A stretch of 7,918 nucleotides of DNA, from contig CAMWNL010000057.1 in assembly GCA_947175585.1 (NCBI GenBank), positions 1 through 7,918 of the forward strand, written 5' to 3'. Both the position numbers and the translations under genes were made by a program. Shown one piece after another: positions 1 through 5,409 of this stretch (within the stretch, counting starts at the first letter, position 1; each line of letters opens with the position of its first letter). The notes beneath the pieces are model-generated. The model was not told the DNA's origin. It did no database searches and worked only from the letters and a program-made list of their open reading frames with translations. The DNA is from an uncultured Bacteroidales bacterium (GTDB taxonomy: Bacteria; Bacteroidota; Bacteroidia; Bacteroidales; Muribaculaceae).

Positions 1-64
1 AGTAGCAAACACAGTCTGTCTATTAACATTTCTTTTTCTTTATCACATATTTTAGATAAACAAA

Positions 65-118
65 TATTAAAGTCACTCATTTTCGGTAAAATATATTTAA
101 CCCGACTTGACTTTAATA
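65..118. repeat. 11-bp inverted repeat upstream of the DegP gene
   Basis: TATTAAAGTCA at 65-75 is the exact reverse complement of TGACTTTAATA at 108-118, with 32 nt between the arms. The right arm lies about 20 bp upstream of the TAAATTTG box at 139-146, so it sits where a regulator could touch the promoter. The arms are AT-rich and no T-run follows, which argues against a terminator. A role as operator is inference only. Confidence 0.4.
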
Positions 119-138
119 AATTTCACAGTCTAAACGAT

Positions 139-146
139 TAAATTTG
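139..146 (+). promoter_or_regulatory. Candidate -7 box of the DegP promoter (TAAATTTG)
   Basis: TAAATTTG matches the Bacteroidota primary-sigma -7 consensus TAnnTTTG and lies 62 bp before the DegP start, which would give an untranslated leader of about 55 nt. I see no convincing TTTG -33 element at the usual spacing; TTTA at 112-115 is the nearest and is too far away. The leader just before the ATG is A-rich and has no Shine-Dalgarno site, as is normal for the phylum. Confidence 0.5.
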
Positions 147-208
147 TATTAGAAAAAACTGATTCAAATCATCACTCGAAACTAACCAACAAGAAATCTA
201 CAGTATCT

Positions 209-1756
209 ATGAAAGTTTCAAAAACAATCAAACTGTCAATTCTTGCAGCCTCCGCGATCGTGGCTGCAACAGCAGCTGTTACAATCAACGCTGCAAACTC
301 CACCGAGTCAGATAACCAAAACGACACTACTCAGACCGAATCTCAGAAACCATCTAAGCGCAACAGCTCCGGCCCCGGGCGTGTAATATATCAGGACGAT
401 TTCACTAACGCGGCCGAGCAGACCGTCAACGGCGTGGTCAGCGTCAAAAGCTATGCCACTCCTCACCAGCAGCAACGCCGCAGTTATGGTGACGAATACT
501 TCAACGACCCGTTCTTTGAATTTTTCTTCGGCTCTCCTCGACGTCAGTCACCCCAGCCTCAGCAACAACAGCCCGAGGAAGCTCAGCCCCGTCAGATTGG
601 ACTCGGCTCCGGTGTGATCATCAGTGCCGACGGCTACATCGTCACCAATAACCACGTCATCGAGAAAGCTGAGAAACTCGAAGTGACTCTCAATGATAAC
701 CGTAACTTCCCTGCCTCGGTCATAGGAGCCGATCCTCTCACTGACCTTGCTCTCATCAAGATCGATGCTCCTGATCTCCACGTCATCCCGATGGGTAACT
801 CTGAAGACCTTCAGGTCGGCGAATGGGTTCTCGCCGTCGGTAATCCCTTCGGTTTCACATCCACGGTAACCACCGGCATCGTCAGCGCAAAGGCCCGCAA
901 CATTTCGACCACTACTCAGTCACCCTCCCGCGGCAATATCGAGTCATACATCCAGACCGACGCCGCAGTAAACTCAGGCAACTCTGGCGGTGCGCTCGTT
1001 AATCTCGACGGCGAACTTGTAGGCATCAATGCAGCCATCTATTCAAACACCGGCACCTATGCCGGCTGCTCATTCGCGATTCCGACATCAATCGTTCAGA
1101 AAGTAGTGTCTGACCTCAAACAGTTCGGCACAGTTCAGCGTGCGTTCCTCGGCATCACATTCCGCGAACTCACTCCTGAGTTTATCGCCGAAAAAGACAT
1201 CAAGGGAGCCAATGCCGGTATCTATGTCAATGAAGTGACAGACCGCTCAGCCGCTAAAGAAGCCGGACTTGAGGCAGGTGACATTATCACCGCCATTAAC
1301 GGACTTCCGACTCTCTCGACCGCCCAGATGCAGGAAGCCATTACCAAGTTCAGCCCCGGCGACAAAGTGACAATCACCTATGTCCGCGACGGCAAACAGC
1401 AGCGTTGCAGCGCTACCCTCCGCAACAATCAGGGCAACACCTCCGTCACTCGCGCTGACAATCCTTCGTCACTCGGCGCTACGCTCTCAACTCCCGATGC
1501 CGACACCCTGCGTAAACTCGGTCTCTCATCCGGAGTATCTGTCGGAACTCTCACCGACGGCCGTTTCAAAGACGCCGGCATAAAAGACAATTTCATCATC
1601 CTCTCTATCAACCGCACTCGTGTCGCGTCACCTGATCAGGTCGAATCAATTTACTCTTCGATCCGCAAAAGTTCTGATCCTGAGAAAGTAATGTTCATCT
1701 CAGGTGTATATCCCAACGGCCGCCAGGCCTACTATGCAGTTGACCTGAGCGACTGA
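209..1756 (+). CDS. degP: Do/DegP-family periplasmic serine endopeptidase (HtrA)
   Basis: This is a complete 515-aa trypsin-fold protease and chaperone of the HtrA/Do family, which degrades or refolds misfolded proteins in the periplasm. Residues 1-29 form a signal peptide (K-rich start, alanine-rich core, probable cut near INAA). A Ser/Thr/Gln linker follows. The protease domain covers about 65-310, and its catalytic triad is visible: His149 in TNNHV, Asp179 in DPLTDL and Ser259 in GNSGG. Between about 85 and 128 lies a Gln/Arg/Phe-rich insert (FFEFFFG and a QPQQQQ run) corresponding to the regulatory LA loop. Two PDZ domains follow: PDZ1 at about 312-405 (carboxylate loop FLGI, later EAGLEAGDIITAING) and a more divergent PDZ2 at about 420-515. 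Length and two-PDZ layout match Do/DegP rather than the one-PDZ DegS. The ATG at 209 is chosen because it gives the signal peptide. The gene appears to be transcribed alone. Confidence 0.95.
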   Translation: MKVSKTIKLSILAASAIVAATAAVTINAANSTESDNQNDTTQTESQKPSKRNSSGPGRVIYQDDFTNAAEQTVNGVVSVKSYATPHQQQRRSYGDEYFNDPFFEFFFGSPRRQSPQPQQQQPEEAQPRQIGLGSGVIISADGYIVTNNHVIEKAEKLEVTLNDNRNFPASVIGADPLTDLALIKIDAPDLHVIPMGNSEDLQVGEWVLAVGNPFGFTSTVTTGIVSAKARNISTTTQSPSRGNIESYIQTDAAVNSGNSGGALVNLDGELVGINAAIYSNTGTYAGCSFAIPTSIVQKVVSDLKQFGTVQRAFLGITFRELTPEFIAEKDIKGANAGIYVNEVTDRSAAKEAGLEAGDIITAINGLPTLSTAQMQEAITKFSPGDKVTITYVRDGKQQRCSATLRNNQGNTSVTRADNPSSLGATLSTPDADTLRKLGLSSGVSVGTLTDGRFKDAGIKDNFIILSINRTRVASPDQVESIYSSIRKSSDPEKVMFISGVYPNGRQAYYAVDLSD

Positions 1757-1782
1757 TTTCAAAAATAGGTACAATTTTTCTT

Positions 1783-1826
1783 CTGAAGGTAGAACCATTT
1801 GCCCTGCAAGTGTGTTCTACCTTTAG
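1783..1826 (+). other. Long hairpin between the DegP gene and the YtxH operon
   Basis: AAGGTAGAAC (1786-1795) pairs perfectly with GTTCTACCTT (1814-1823). The stem extends outward through three more pairs including one G-U (1783-1785 with 1824-1826). It also continues inward past a bulged T1813 to a TTGC/GCAA apex (1799-1802 with 1806-1809) around a CCT loop. The result is about 20 bp in 44 nt. No T-run follows on the plus strand, so it is not a textbook intrinsic terminator. It could be a 3'-end stabiliser for the DegP transcript, a factor-assisted terminator, or a structure in the leader of the downstream operon. Confidence 0.6.
1818..1825 (+). promoter_or_regulatory. Weak candidate -7 box for the YtxH operon (TACCTTTA)
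   Basis: TACCTTTA differs from TAnnTTTG only in its last base. A TTTG at 1798-1801 lies upstream with a 16-bp spacer, somewhat short for this promoter class. Transcription from here would start about 40 nt before the ATG at 1870. The box is inside the right arm of the 1783-1826 hairpin. If it is not a promoter, the operon may be read through from the DegP gene. Confidence 0.25.
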
Positions 1827-1869
1827 TCATTAATACAAAAATTACATAACCAAATAAAAACAATAAGAT

Positions 1870-2076
1870 ATGAAAGCCGTAAATTATGCTTTAGCAGCCC
1901 TCGGTGGCGCAGTTGTCGGCGCAGCCGCAGCAATCCTCTTTGCACCCCAGAAAGGTAAAGACACTCGTGATGACATCGTCGACTTCATCAAGTCTCATTG
2001 CCCCAAGATGAAGGAAAATAAACTCCAACAGCTCGCTGACCGCATCAGCGACGAAATCAAGGAGGCTAAACTATGA
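1870..2076 (+). CDS. YtxH-like small membrane protein (first copy)
   Basis: This 68-aa protein has one N-terminal glycine/alanine-rich membrane helix (about residues 5-24, GGAVVGAAAAILFAP) followed by the basic QKGKDTRDD turn and an amphipathic charged helix to the C terminus. That is the usual form of the YtxH family, in which the motif LFAPxxGxxTR directly follows the helix. YtxH proteins are stress-associated single-span membrane proteins of unclear biochemical role. The start at 1870 gives a standard family N terminus. The last codons overlap the next gene by 4 bp (ATGA), so the two are translationally coupled. The downstream gene is a shorter paralogue, suggesting an old tandem duplication. 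Confidence 0.85.
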   Translation: MKAVNYALAALGGAVVGAAAAILFAPQKGKDTRDDIVDFIKSHCPKMKENKLQQLADRISDEIKEAKL

Positions 2077-2261
2077 GCGGCTTCTTAAAATTTCTCGCAG
2101 GCGTAGTCGTAGGCGGTGCCGCTGTTGCACTCCTGACACCTACCACCGGTGATGACCTCCGCGCACGAATCAAAGACACTCTCCGACGCAAGGGTCTTAT
2201 CGCTGACGAAAAACTCGACGACGTAGTCGAAATGATTGCAGCCGAGCTCGAAGAAAAGTAA
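2073..2261 (+). CDS. YtxH-like small membrane protein (second copy)
   Basis: This 62-aa protein begins inside the stop of the preceding gene (ATGA overlap at 2073-2076). It repeats the same design: a glycine/valine-rich N-terminal helix (about residues 4-22, FLAGVVVGGAAVALL), then TPTTGDDLR in place of the APQKGKDTR of the first copy, then a charged amphipathic helix ending in ELEEK. The shared order of helix, proline turn, Gly-Lys/Asp-Asp-x-Arg and acidic tail supports paralogy with the upstream gene. The function is not known from sequence; a heteromeric or paired membrane role is inference. A strong GC-rich terminator starts 11 bp after its stop codon. Confidence 0.8.
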   Translation: MSGFLKFLAGVVVGGAAVALLTPTTGDDLRARIKDTLRRKGLIADEKLDDVVEMIAAELEEK

Positions 2262-2271
2262 AAAATTTCAC

Positions 2272-2299
2272 GCGGCCGCGACACTTCGCGGCCGCTTTT
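2272..2299 (+). terminator. GC-rich intrinsic terminator or attenuator after the YtxH pair
   Basis: GCGGCCGCG (2272-2280) and CGCGGCCGC (2287-2295) form a perfect 9-bp all-G/C stem with a 6-nt ACACTT loop, followed by TTTTC. This is a classic Rho-independent terminator. Each arm contains the 8-bp palindrome GCGGCCGC. Because the next gene on the same strand starts only 45 bp further on, without a clear promoter of its own, the site may lower rather than abolish expression of the downstream pair. Confidence 0.85.
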
Positions 2300-2343
2300 C
2301 TCTCGACTCTCTCACAATTTATCACACTTACGCACCAATCACA

Positions 2344-2709
2344 ATGAACGAAAATCAAACAGGCAACATCAAAAGGCTTACCTCGATAGTGCTCAGATAC
2401 CTGACGCTGCAGCTTGATTATGCCAAACTGACAGCTACTGAAAAGCTGACGGTTCTGCTCTCGACTATTGCTTTCTTTGCCCTCATACTCATCTTGGGGC
2501 TGATAACACTTGTATTCGTGTCGATAGGCATAGGCCATTGGCTCGCCGCTACAGTGGCGCCTTACACCGCTTACCTCTTCGTGAGTGCCTTTTATCTTGT
2601 GCTGCTCATACTTCTCATTGTGTTCAGAAATCAGATTATTTTCAATCCAGCGTCGCGCTTCCTCTCGCGCCTCTTCCTTAAAAATCCCGAAGAAGATCAT
2701 GAAGAATAA
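2344..2709 (+). CDS. Holin-superfamily (YqjE-like) two-helix membrane protein
   Basis: This 121-aa protein has two long hydrophobic helices (about residues 36-61 and 72-95), a short polar N terminus and a charged C-terminal tail ending in PEEDHEE. The pattern matches proteins annotated in Bacteroidota as 'phage holin family' (the Phage_holin_3_6/Holin-X type, which includes enterobacterial YqjE). Despite that name there are no phage genes here, so a housekeeping envelope role is more likely than lysis. The reading frame is open back to 2236, but I place the start at ATG 2344: the earlier stretch runs through the GC-rich terminator and encodes no family-like sequence, whereas 2344 gives the usual short polar N terminus. 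The end overlaps the next gene by 11 bp. Confidence 0.8.
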   Translation: MNENQTGNIKRLTSIVLRYLTLQLDYAKLTATEKLTVLLSTIAFFALILILGLITLVFVSIGIGHWLAATVAPYTAYLFVSAFYLVLLILLIVFRNQIIFNPASRFLSRLFLKNPEEDHEE

Positions 2710-2971
2710 CCAACTCCAGTCCACAAAGTCTACTTGGCAGGGCTATTCTCTCGAAGAGCTCCGCTACGCACGCATGGTCGCTCTCGCACGCGTCGAAATC
2801 GAGAAATCAAAACTCCTTGACGCCGCTGAAAACACCCGGAACAATCTACCCATCGTAGGCTCCTCCTCATCTTTCAGCAGCGTTTTCAAGTCAATCAACA
2901 AACTTGAATATTTTATCATCGCCTTCAAACTCTTCCGCAAAATCACCCCCCTCTTCCGCAAGAAGAAATAA
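2699..2971 (+). CDS. Small basic soluble protein, YqjK-like position in the operon
   Basis: This 90-aa protein has no signal peptide or clear membrane span. Residues 18-47 form a charged amphipathic helix (SLEELRYARMVALARVEIEK), followed by a Ser-rich linker (about 55-62). The C terminus is strongly basic with two LFRK units (residues 78-81 and 85-88) and ends in RKKK. It starts at ATG 2699 inside the preceding holin-like gene (11-bp overlap), which indicates translational coupling; the frame is open further upstream only as a shadow of that gene. I do not recognise a named family. Small basic proteins with this layout occupy the third place in YqjD/YqjE/YqjK-type operons, so a partner role for the membrane protein is inferred. 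The DNA for its last 16 residues is duplicated about 2.4 kb downstream. Confidence 0.75.
   Translation: MKNNQLQSTKSTWQGYSLEELRYARMVALARVEIEKSKLLDAAENTRNNLPIVGSSSSFSSVFKSINKLEYFIIAFKLFRKITPLFRKKK
2921..2970 (+). repeat. 50-bp direct repeat, left copy (3' end of the 90-aa gene)
   Basis: This stretch encodes residues 75-90 of the small basic protein plus most of its stop codon. It recurs in the same orientation at 5356-5405 with 47 of 50 positions identical. The three differences are C here and T in the right copy (2936, 2938 and 2959). The unit itself contains CTCTTCCGCAA twice, 21 bp apart. Similarity stops abruptly on both sides. Confidence 0.9.
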
Positions 2972-2980
2972 TCACATCTC

Positions 2981-3005
2981 CCGGAGAATTATTGTAATAT
3001 TCCGG
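2981..3005. terminator. Possible bidirectional hairpin at the convergent gene ends
   Basis: CCGGA (2981-2985) pairs with TCCGG (3001-3005). The stem continues with a G-U pair, one A-A mismatch and four A/T pairs around a TTG loop. It begins 9 bp after the stop of the 90-aa gene and overlaps the last codons and stop of the minus-strand barrel gene. No clear T-run follows on either strand, so a terminator role is only plausible. Confidence 0.4.
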
Positions 3006-5079
3006 AAGATGCCGAGCCTGATACACCGGGTTCGTTATCACGCTGGATCTTTCTGCCGAATCCGAAGGTATAAGTAGCGGATAGCTGAATCAAGGCATGG
3101 CTTTGACCATCATAAAATTGTTGGAACGTGTCATAATACTTGCTATGCATTTCCTGAATGGAACTTTTCCAATTCCAACGAGAAAAGTCTATCAAGTCAG
3201 CCCGTACATTCCAATTGGAGTTTGACCATCCTACAGTAATATACCAGTCACTTTTCGACTTTTGCCATATTCCGTTCATGCAACCATCGGCACTTGCATT
3301 GTCAGAAATATATGTCAAAGTAAAATTCCAGTCTTTAAGATAATACCTTACTCGTGCATACCAGTTGATACTTGAATGATTCACGTTATAAGGAGTCCCG
3401 TTATGATTAAGCAGCTGACCAACTTGTCCAGAGAATACGAGTGTGCGATTTATAAATCTCAAGGTCCCTGAAACACCGTATTGACCCTGAGCAAAACTTC
3501 CCAACGGCTGTTTGATGGTTCGCAAAATACCGTCATAAGTAGCCTCATAATCGTAGGCGTATCTGTCACCTACTATCCATGCCCATGCAAAAGCACTCAG
3601 ACTATAATTATTGTCAGGAAGCCAAGTATACCGAAAATCTATATCGTAGCTTTTTGAAGGCACAAGATTTGGATTGCCGGTATATCGTAATAGTGGTGTT
3701 GACTGAATGATATTTTCGCTTTTAAATGTTGGAGAAGGTGCCCAAGAACTATAATGGAATGTTGTGGAGAGCGAGTGTTTCTCTTTGAATCCATATTGTA
3801 ATGAAATGTCAAACCAGGGCGATGAAGGATTATCTACCATATCTCCAAACCTCAACTTATCCCAGTCCCATCCAAAACCTGTAGAACCGTAAAAATTTCC
3901 TATACTCACGTTATATGTGGCACCTACGCCAATCCGCGAAGATTTAGCTCTGTCAAGGGAAGTCGCACTGCCTGAATATTTTGTGCGATTATATTCGTAT
4001 GACCCTCTTATAAAACCCAGTAGATTGCCATATTTGCCGAAATCGTGATTAATTTTCAAATCTGCCTTAAGCTCATTAGTATTATCAACTGCCCCATTGT
4101 AAATCGGAGCGAAACCATTTTCCATATACGACGAATTCTGCTCGGTATGTGAAAACATATAGAATGGAGTAAACGATATAGAATTGCTTTTAGGCAACGC
4201 AAAGAAATAGTAACCGCTGTATGATAGAAATTTAGATCTATTATTGAGAGTCGAAGAATATTCAGAAGAAGGAAAGTCGGCAGGAGAATATATCACTTCG
4301 CCACTGCGGTCGGAATGCGGTTTGCGGTTTATACTGCCATTAATTAGTGTCGAGGCTTGAATCTTGTCAGTATTATAGGTTGCCTTGAAGGCTGCAAAAT
4401 ATTGTTGTCTATTTTCCTTTGATGAAGTCGTATTAGAGTAGCGGTCAAATACTTTCACATTACCATCTTCTTGCGGAAGCCGGTATGTCTCTGTAAGTTC
4501 CGAACCATAATGACTGCTGTTGTGTCCCCAGCCATATCCCATCAAGTCATATGTCATTTTCTTATACTGAAATCTGACATTGCCTAAAAGTTGTTCGGAA
4601 AAGTCAATGAGGTTTGTGTGATCATAACCTTTTACATAGCCACCATATTCATATTTAGTCATAATATAATTGACTACGAACTGATGACCTTGTAGACGAG
4701 GATCTGAAGGATATTCGTAATATTCCACTCTCTTGACATCAGATATACGCATGGCTTTTAAATCATTGTCAGTAGCAGGAATATAATCAATAAATACTGC
4801 AACCTCCTTTCCCGAATTTGTTTGAATATTGCCGTTCAACGTAACATTCAGTTGCGGTATTGACATCTGGTCAAGCAAATCAGCTCCCGATTGCGAGGCA
4901 TTCTTCTGTCGGGCAGTAGGGATATAAGTTGATTTTTTTGCATCAGTCCGCTGCATCTGTGCTTCAACGACTACTTCGTTGAGTTCGTGGGTAGTGTCTC
5001 TATCGGTTGCTTCAGATTGCGCCATAGCCGCTATTGCGTTTAAGATGCAGAATGTAGATAATAGGATTCGATAATTCAT
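2989..5079 (-). CDS. Outer-membrane beta-barrel protein (TonB-receptor-like, OMP_b-brl_3 type)
   Basis: This 696-aa exported protein has a signal peptide (residues 1-20, cut after AAMA). A short plug-like region follows at about 35-142: LNEVVVEA, then ADLLDQMSIPQLNV, the FIDY segment, and ISDVKRVEYYEYPSDPR ending in VVNYIM. The rest, about 150-680, is a long run of alternating aromatic/polar strands typical of a 20-odd-stranded barrel, with a last strand near ATYTFGFGRKIQ. The plug fits the family of TonB-dependent-receptor-like proteins whose barrel is the OMP_b-brl_3 type. The N-terminal carboxypeptidase-regulatory-like domain common in such proteins is absent. The substrate cannot be read from sequence, and no SusD-like partner gene is present. 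The gene is AT-rich compared with its neighbours, has its own -7 box at 5120-5113, and lies between 50-bp direct repeats, so it may be a late arrival. Confidence 0.85.
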   Translation of the reverse strand: MNYRILLSTFCILNAIAAMAQSEATDRDTTHELNEVVVEAQMQRTDAKKSTYIPTARQKNASQSGADLLDQMSIPQLNVTLNGNIQTNSGKEVAVFIDYIPATDNDLKAMRISDVKRVEYYEYPSDPRLQGHQFVVNYIMTKYEYGGYVKGYDHTNLIDFSEQLLGNVRFQYKKMTYDLMGYGWGHNSSHYGSELTETYRLPQEDGNVKVFDRYSNTTSSKENRQQYFAAFKATYNTDKIQASTLINGSINRKPHSDRSGEVIYSPADFPSSEYSSTLNNRSKFLSYSGYYFFALPKSNSISFTPFYMFSHTEQNSSYMENGFAPIYNGAVDNTNELKADLKINHDFGKYGNLLGFIRGSYEYNRTKYSGSATSLDRAKSSRIGVGATYNVSIGNFYGSTGFGWDWDKLRFGDMVDNPSSPWFDISLQYGFKEKHSLSTTFHYSSWAPSPTFKSENIIQSTPLLRYTGNPNLVPSKSYDIDFRYTWLPDNNYSLSAFAWAWIVGDRYAYDYEATYDGILRTIKQPLGSFAQGQYGVSGTLRFINRTLVFSGQVGQLLNHNGTPYNVNHSSINWYARVRYYLKDWNFTLTYISDNASADGCMNGIWQKSKSDWYITVGWSNSNWNVRADLIDFSRWNWKSSIQEMHSKYYDTFQQFYDGQSHALIQLSATYTFGFGRKIQRDNEPGVSGSASSGILQ

Positions 5080-5112
5080 AAAGCCGATTTATTATGTTCT
5101 ATTATAAGACAC

Positions 5113-5120
5113 CAAAGGTA
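5113..5120 (-). promoter_or_regulatory. -7 box of the barrel-gene promoter (TACCTTTG on the minus strand)
   Basis: The minus strand reads TACCTTTG, a full match to TAnnTTTG, 33 bp before the ATG at 5079. This gives a leader of about 25-30 nt, so the barrel gene can be expressed independently of the regulator gene upstream. A TTTG lies further upstream on the same strand (5150-5147), but its 26-bp spacer is longer than usual. Confidence 0.6.
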
Positions 5121-5142
5121 GGGGTTCGTTACAATAATTTTC

Positions 5143-5156
5143 TCAACAAATGTTGA
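5143..5156. promoter_or_regulatory. 14-bp palindrome upstream of the barrel promoter
   Basis: TCAACA-AA-TGTTGA is a perfect 6+6-bp dyad with a 2-bp centre. It lies 22 bp upstream of the TACCTTTG box, at roughly -37 to -50 from the expected transcription start, where an activator or repressor dimer would bind. No second copy is seen in the window. An operator role is inference. Confidence 0.35.
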
Positions 5157-5218
5157 TTTCGGGATATGAACTTGTATTTTTTTGTATAGATGGGTAAAAA
5201 CAAATCCTAAAAGATCTC

Positions 5219-5350
5219 ATGGATAGATATTCATTGGCGTTATATTACACCTTGTATGAAACAAGATATTTCCAGTTTTTGGGAGCTACCGGAGCGTTAT
5301 CAGATTTGAAAAATTCGCCTTTACGGAAGTTGAAGCGCTCTGTCTCGTAA
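5219..5350 (+). CDS. Possible 43-aa ORF in the gap before the right repeat
   Basis: ATG at 5219 opens a 43-codon frame ending TAA at 5348-5350, five bases before the right repeat copy. The product is aromatic-rich at the N terminus (MDRYSLALYYTLYETRYFQF) and basic at the C terminus. I recognise no family and see no -7 box or ribosome site. It occupies much of the otherwise gene-free 5080-5409 stretch. That stretch also holds the barrel promoter, a palindrome and the repeat copy, and I see nothing else in it. The ORF may be chance or a remnant of something that came with the segment. Confidence 0.2.
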   Translation: MDRYSLALYYTLYETRYFQFLGATGALSDLKNSPLRKLKRSVS

Positions 5351-5352
5351 AA

Positions 5353-5406
5353 ATGGCCTTCAAACTCTTCTGTAAAATCACCCCCCTCTTCCGTAAGAAG
5401 AAATAG
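5353..5406 (+). pseudogene. Remnant of the 3' end of the 90-aa gene
   Basis: A chance ATG followed by 16 codons reproduces residues 75-90 of the small basic protein (AFKLFCKITPLFRKKK) and ends in TAG instead of TAA. Relative to the intact gene, Arg80 is now Cys and Arg87 has a silent change. The preceding 74 codons are absent, and the upstream sequence bears no similarity to them. The remnant's stop lies 3 bp before the regulator's stop codon on the other strand. It is best read as the scar of a duplication or insertion rather than a working gene. Confidence 0.75.
5356..5405 (+). repeat. 50-bp direct repeat, right copy
   Basis: Same orientation and same frame as 2921-2970, 47/50 identical. 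Differences are T instead of C at 5371, 5373 and 5394. The match ends 5 bp before the low-coordinate end of the regulator gene. Confidence 0.9.
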
Positions 5407-5409
5407 GTA

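Larger units (their letters stand above)
2971..5405. other. Putative inserted segment carrying the barrel gene, bounded by direct repeats
   Basis: This 2,435-bp unit (one repeat copy plus everything between the copies) contains one minus-strand outer-membrane barrel gene, its promoter region and a possible short ORF. It is bracketed by the 50-bp repeats. Its base composition is clearly lower in G+C than the left flank: sample lines 3301-3360 and 4201-4260 have 18/60 and 17/60 G+C, against 35/60 at 961-1020 in the DegP gene. Removing the unit would leave the 90-aa gene ending 4 bp before the convergent regulator's stop codon. No transposase or integrase gene and no terminal inverted repeats are visible, so the mechanism is unknown. 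The insertion itself is inference. Confidence 0.4.

Noticed and set aside
1761..1779. AAAAAT/ATTTTT short dyad just after the DegP stop as a terminator
   Set aside because: It is only six A/T pairs, too weak to terminate. The much stronger hairpin at 1783-1826 is the better candidate for a transcript-end structure.
2236..2343. N-terminal extension of the holin-like protein to an ATG at 2236
   Set aside because: The extension would overlap the YtxH gene's end and translate through the GC-rich terminator, and the extra residues do not look like the family. ATG 2344 gives the normal length.
2344..2709. Prophage or lysis cassette suggested by a 'holin family' protein
   Set aside because: There is no endolysin, structural or integrase gene nearby, and the operon matches a non-phage YtxH/YqjE-type small-protein cluster.
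2197..2724. Minus-strand open frame of 175 codons opposite the holin-like gene
   Set aside because: It covers the terminator and the holin-like gene on the opposite strand, its product is Arg/Lys/Glu-rich without a recognisable fold, and the plus-strand genes have clear membrane and operon signatures.
2971..5405. Insertion sequence or classical transposon between the direct repeats
   Set aside because: There is no transposase or recombinase frame and no terminal inverted repeat was seen, and a 50-bp repeat is much longer than a target-site duplication. I kept only a neutral 'putative inserted segment'.
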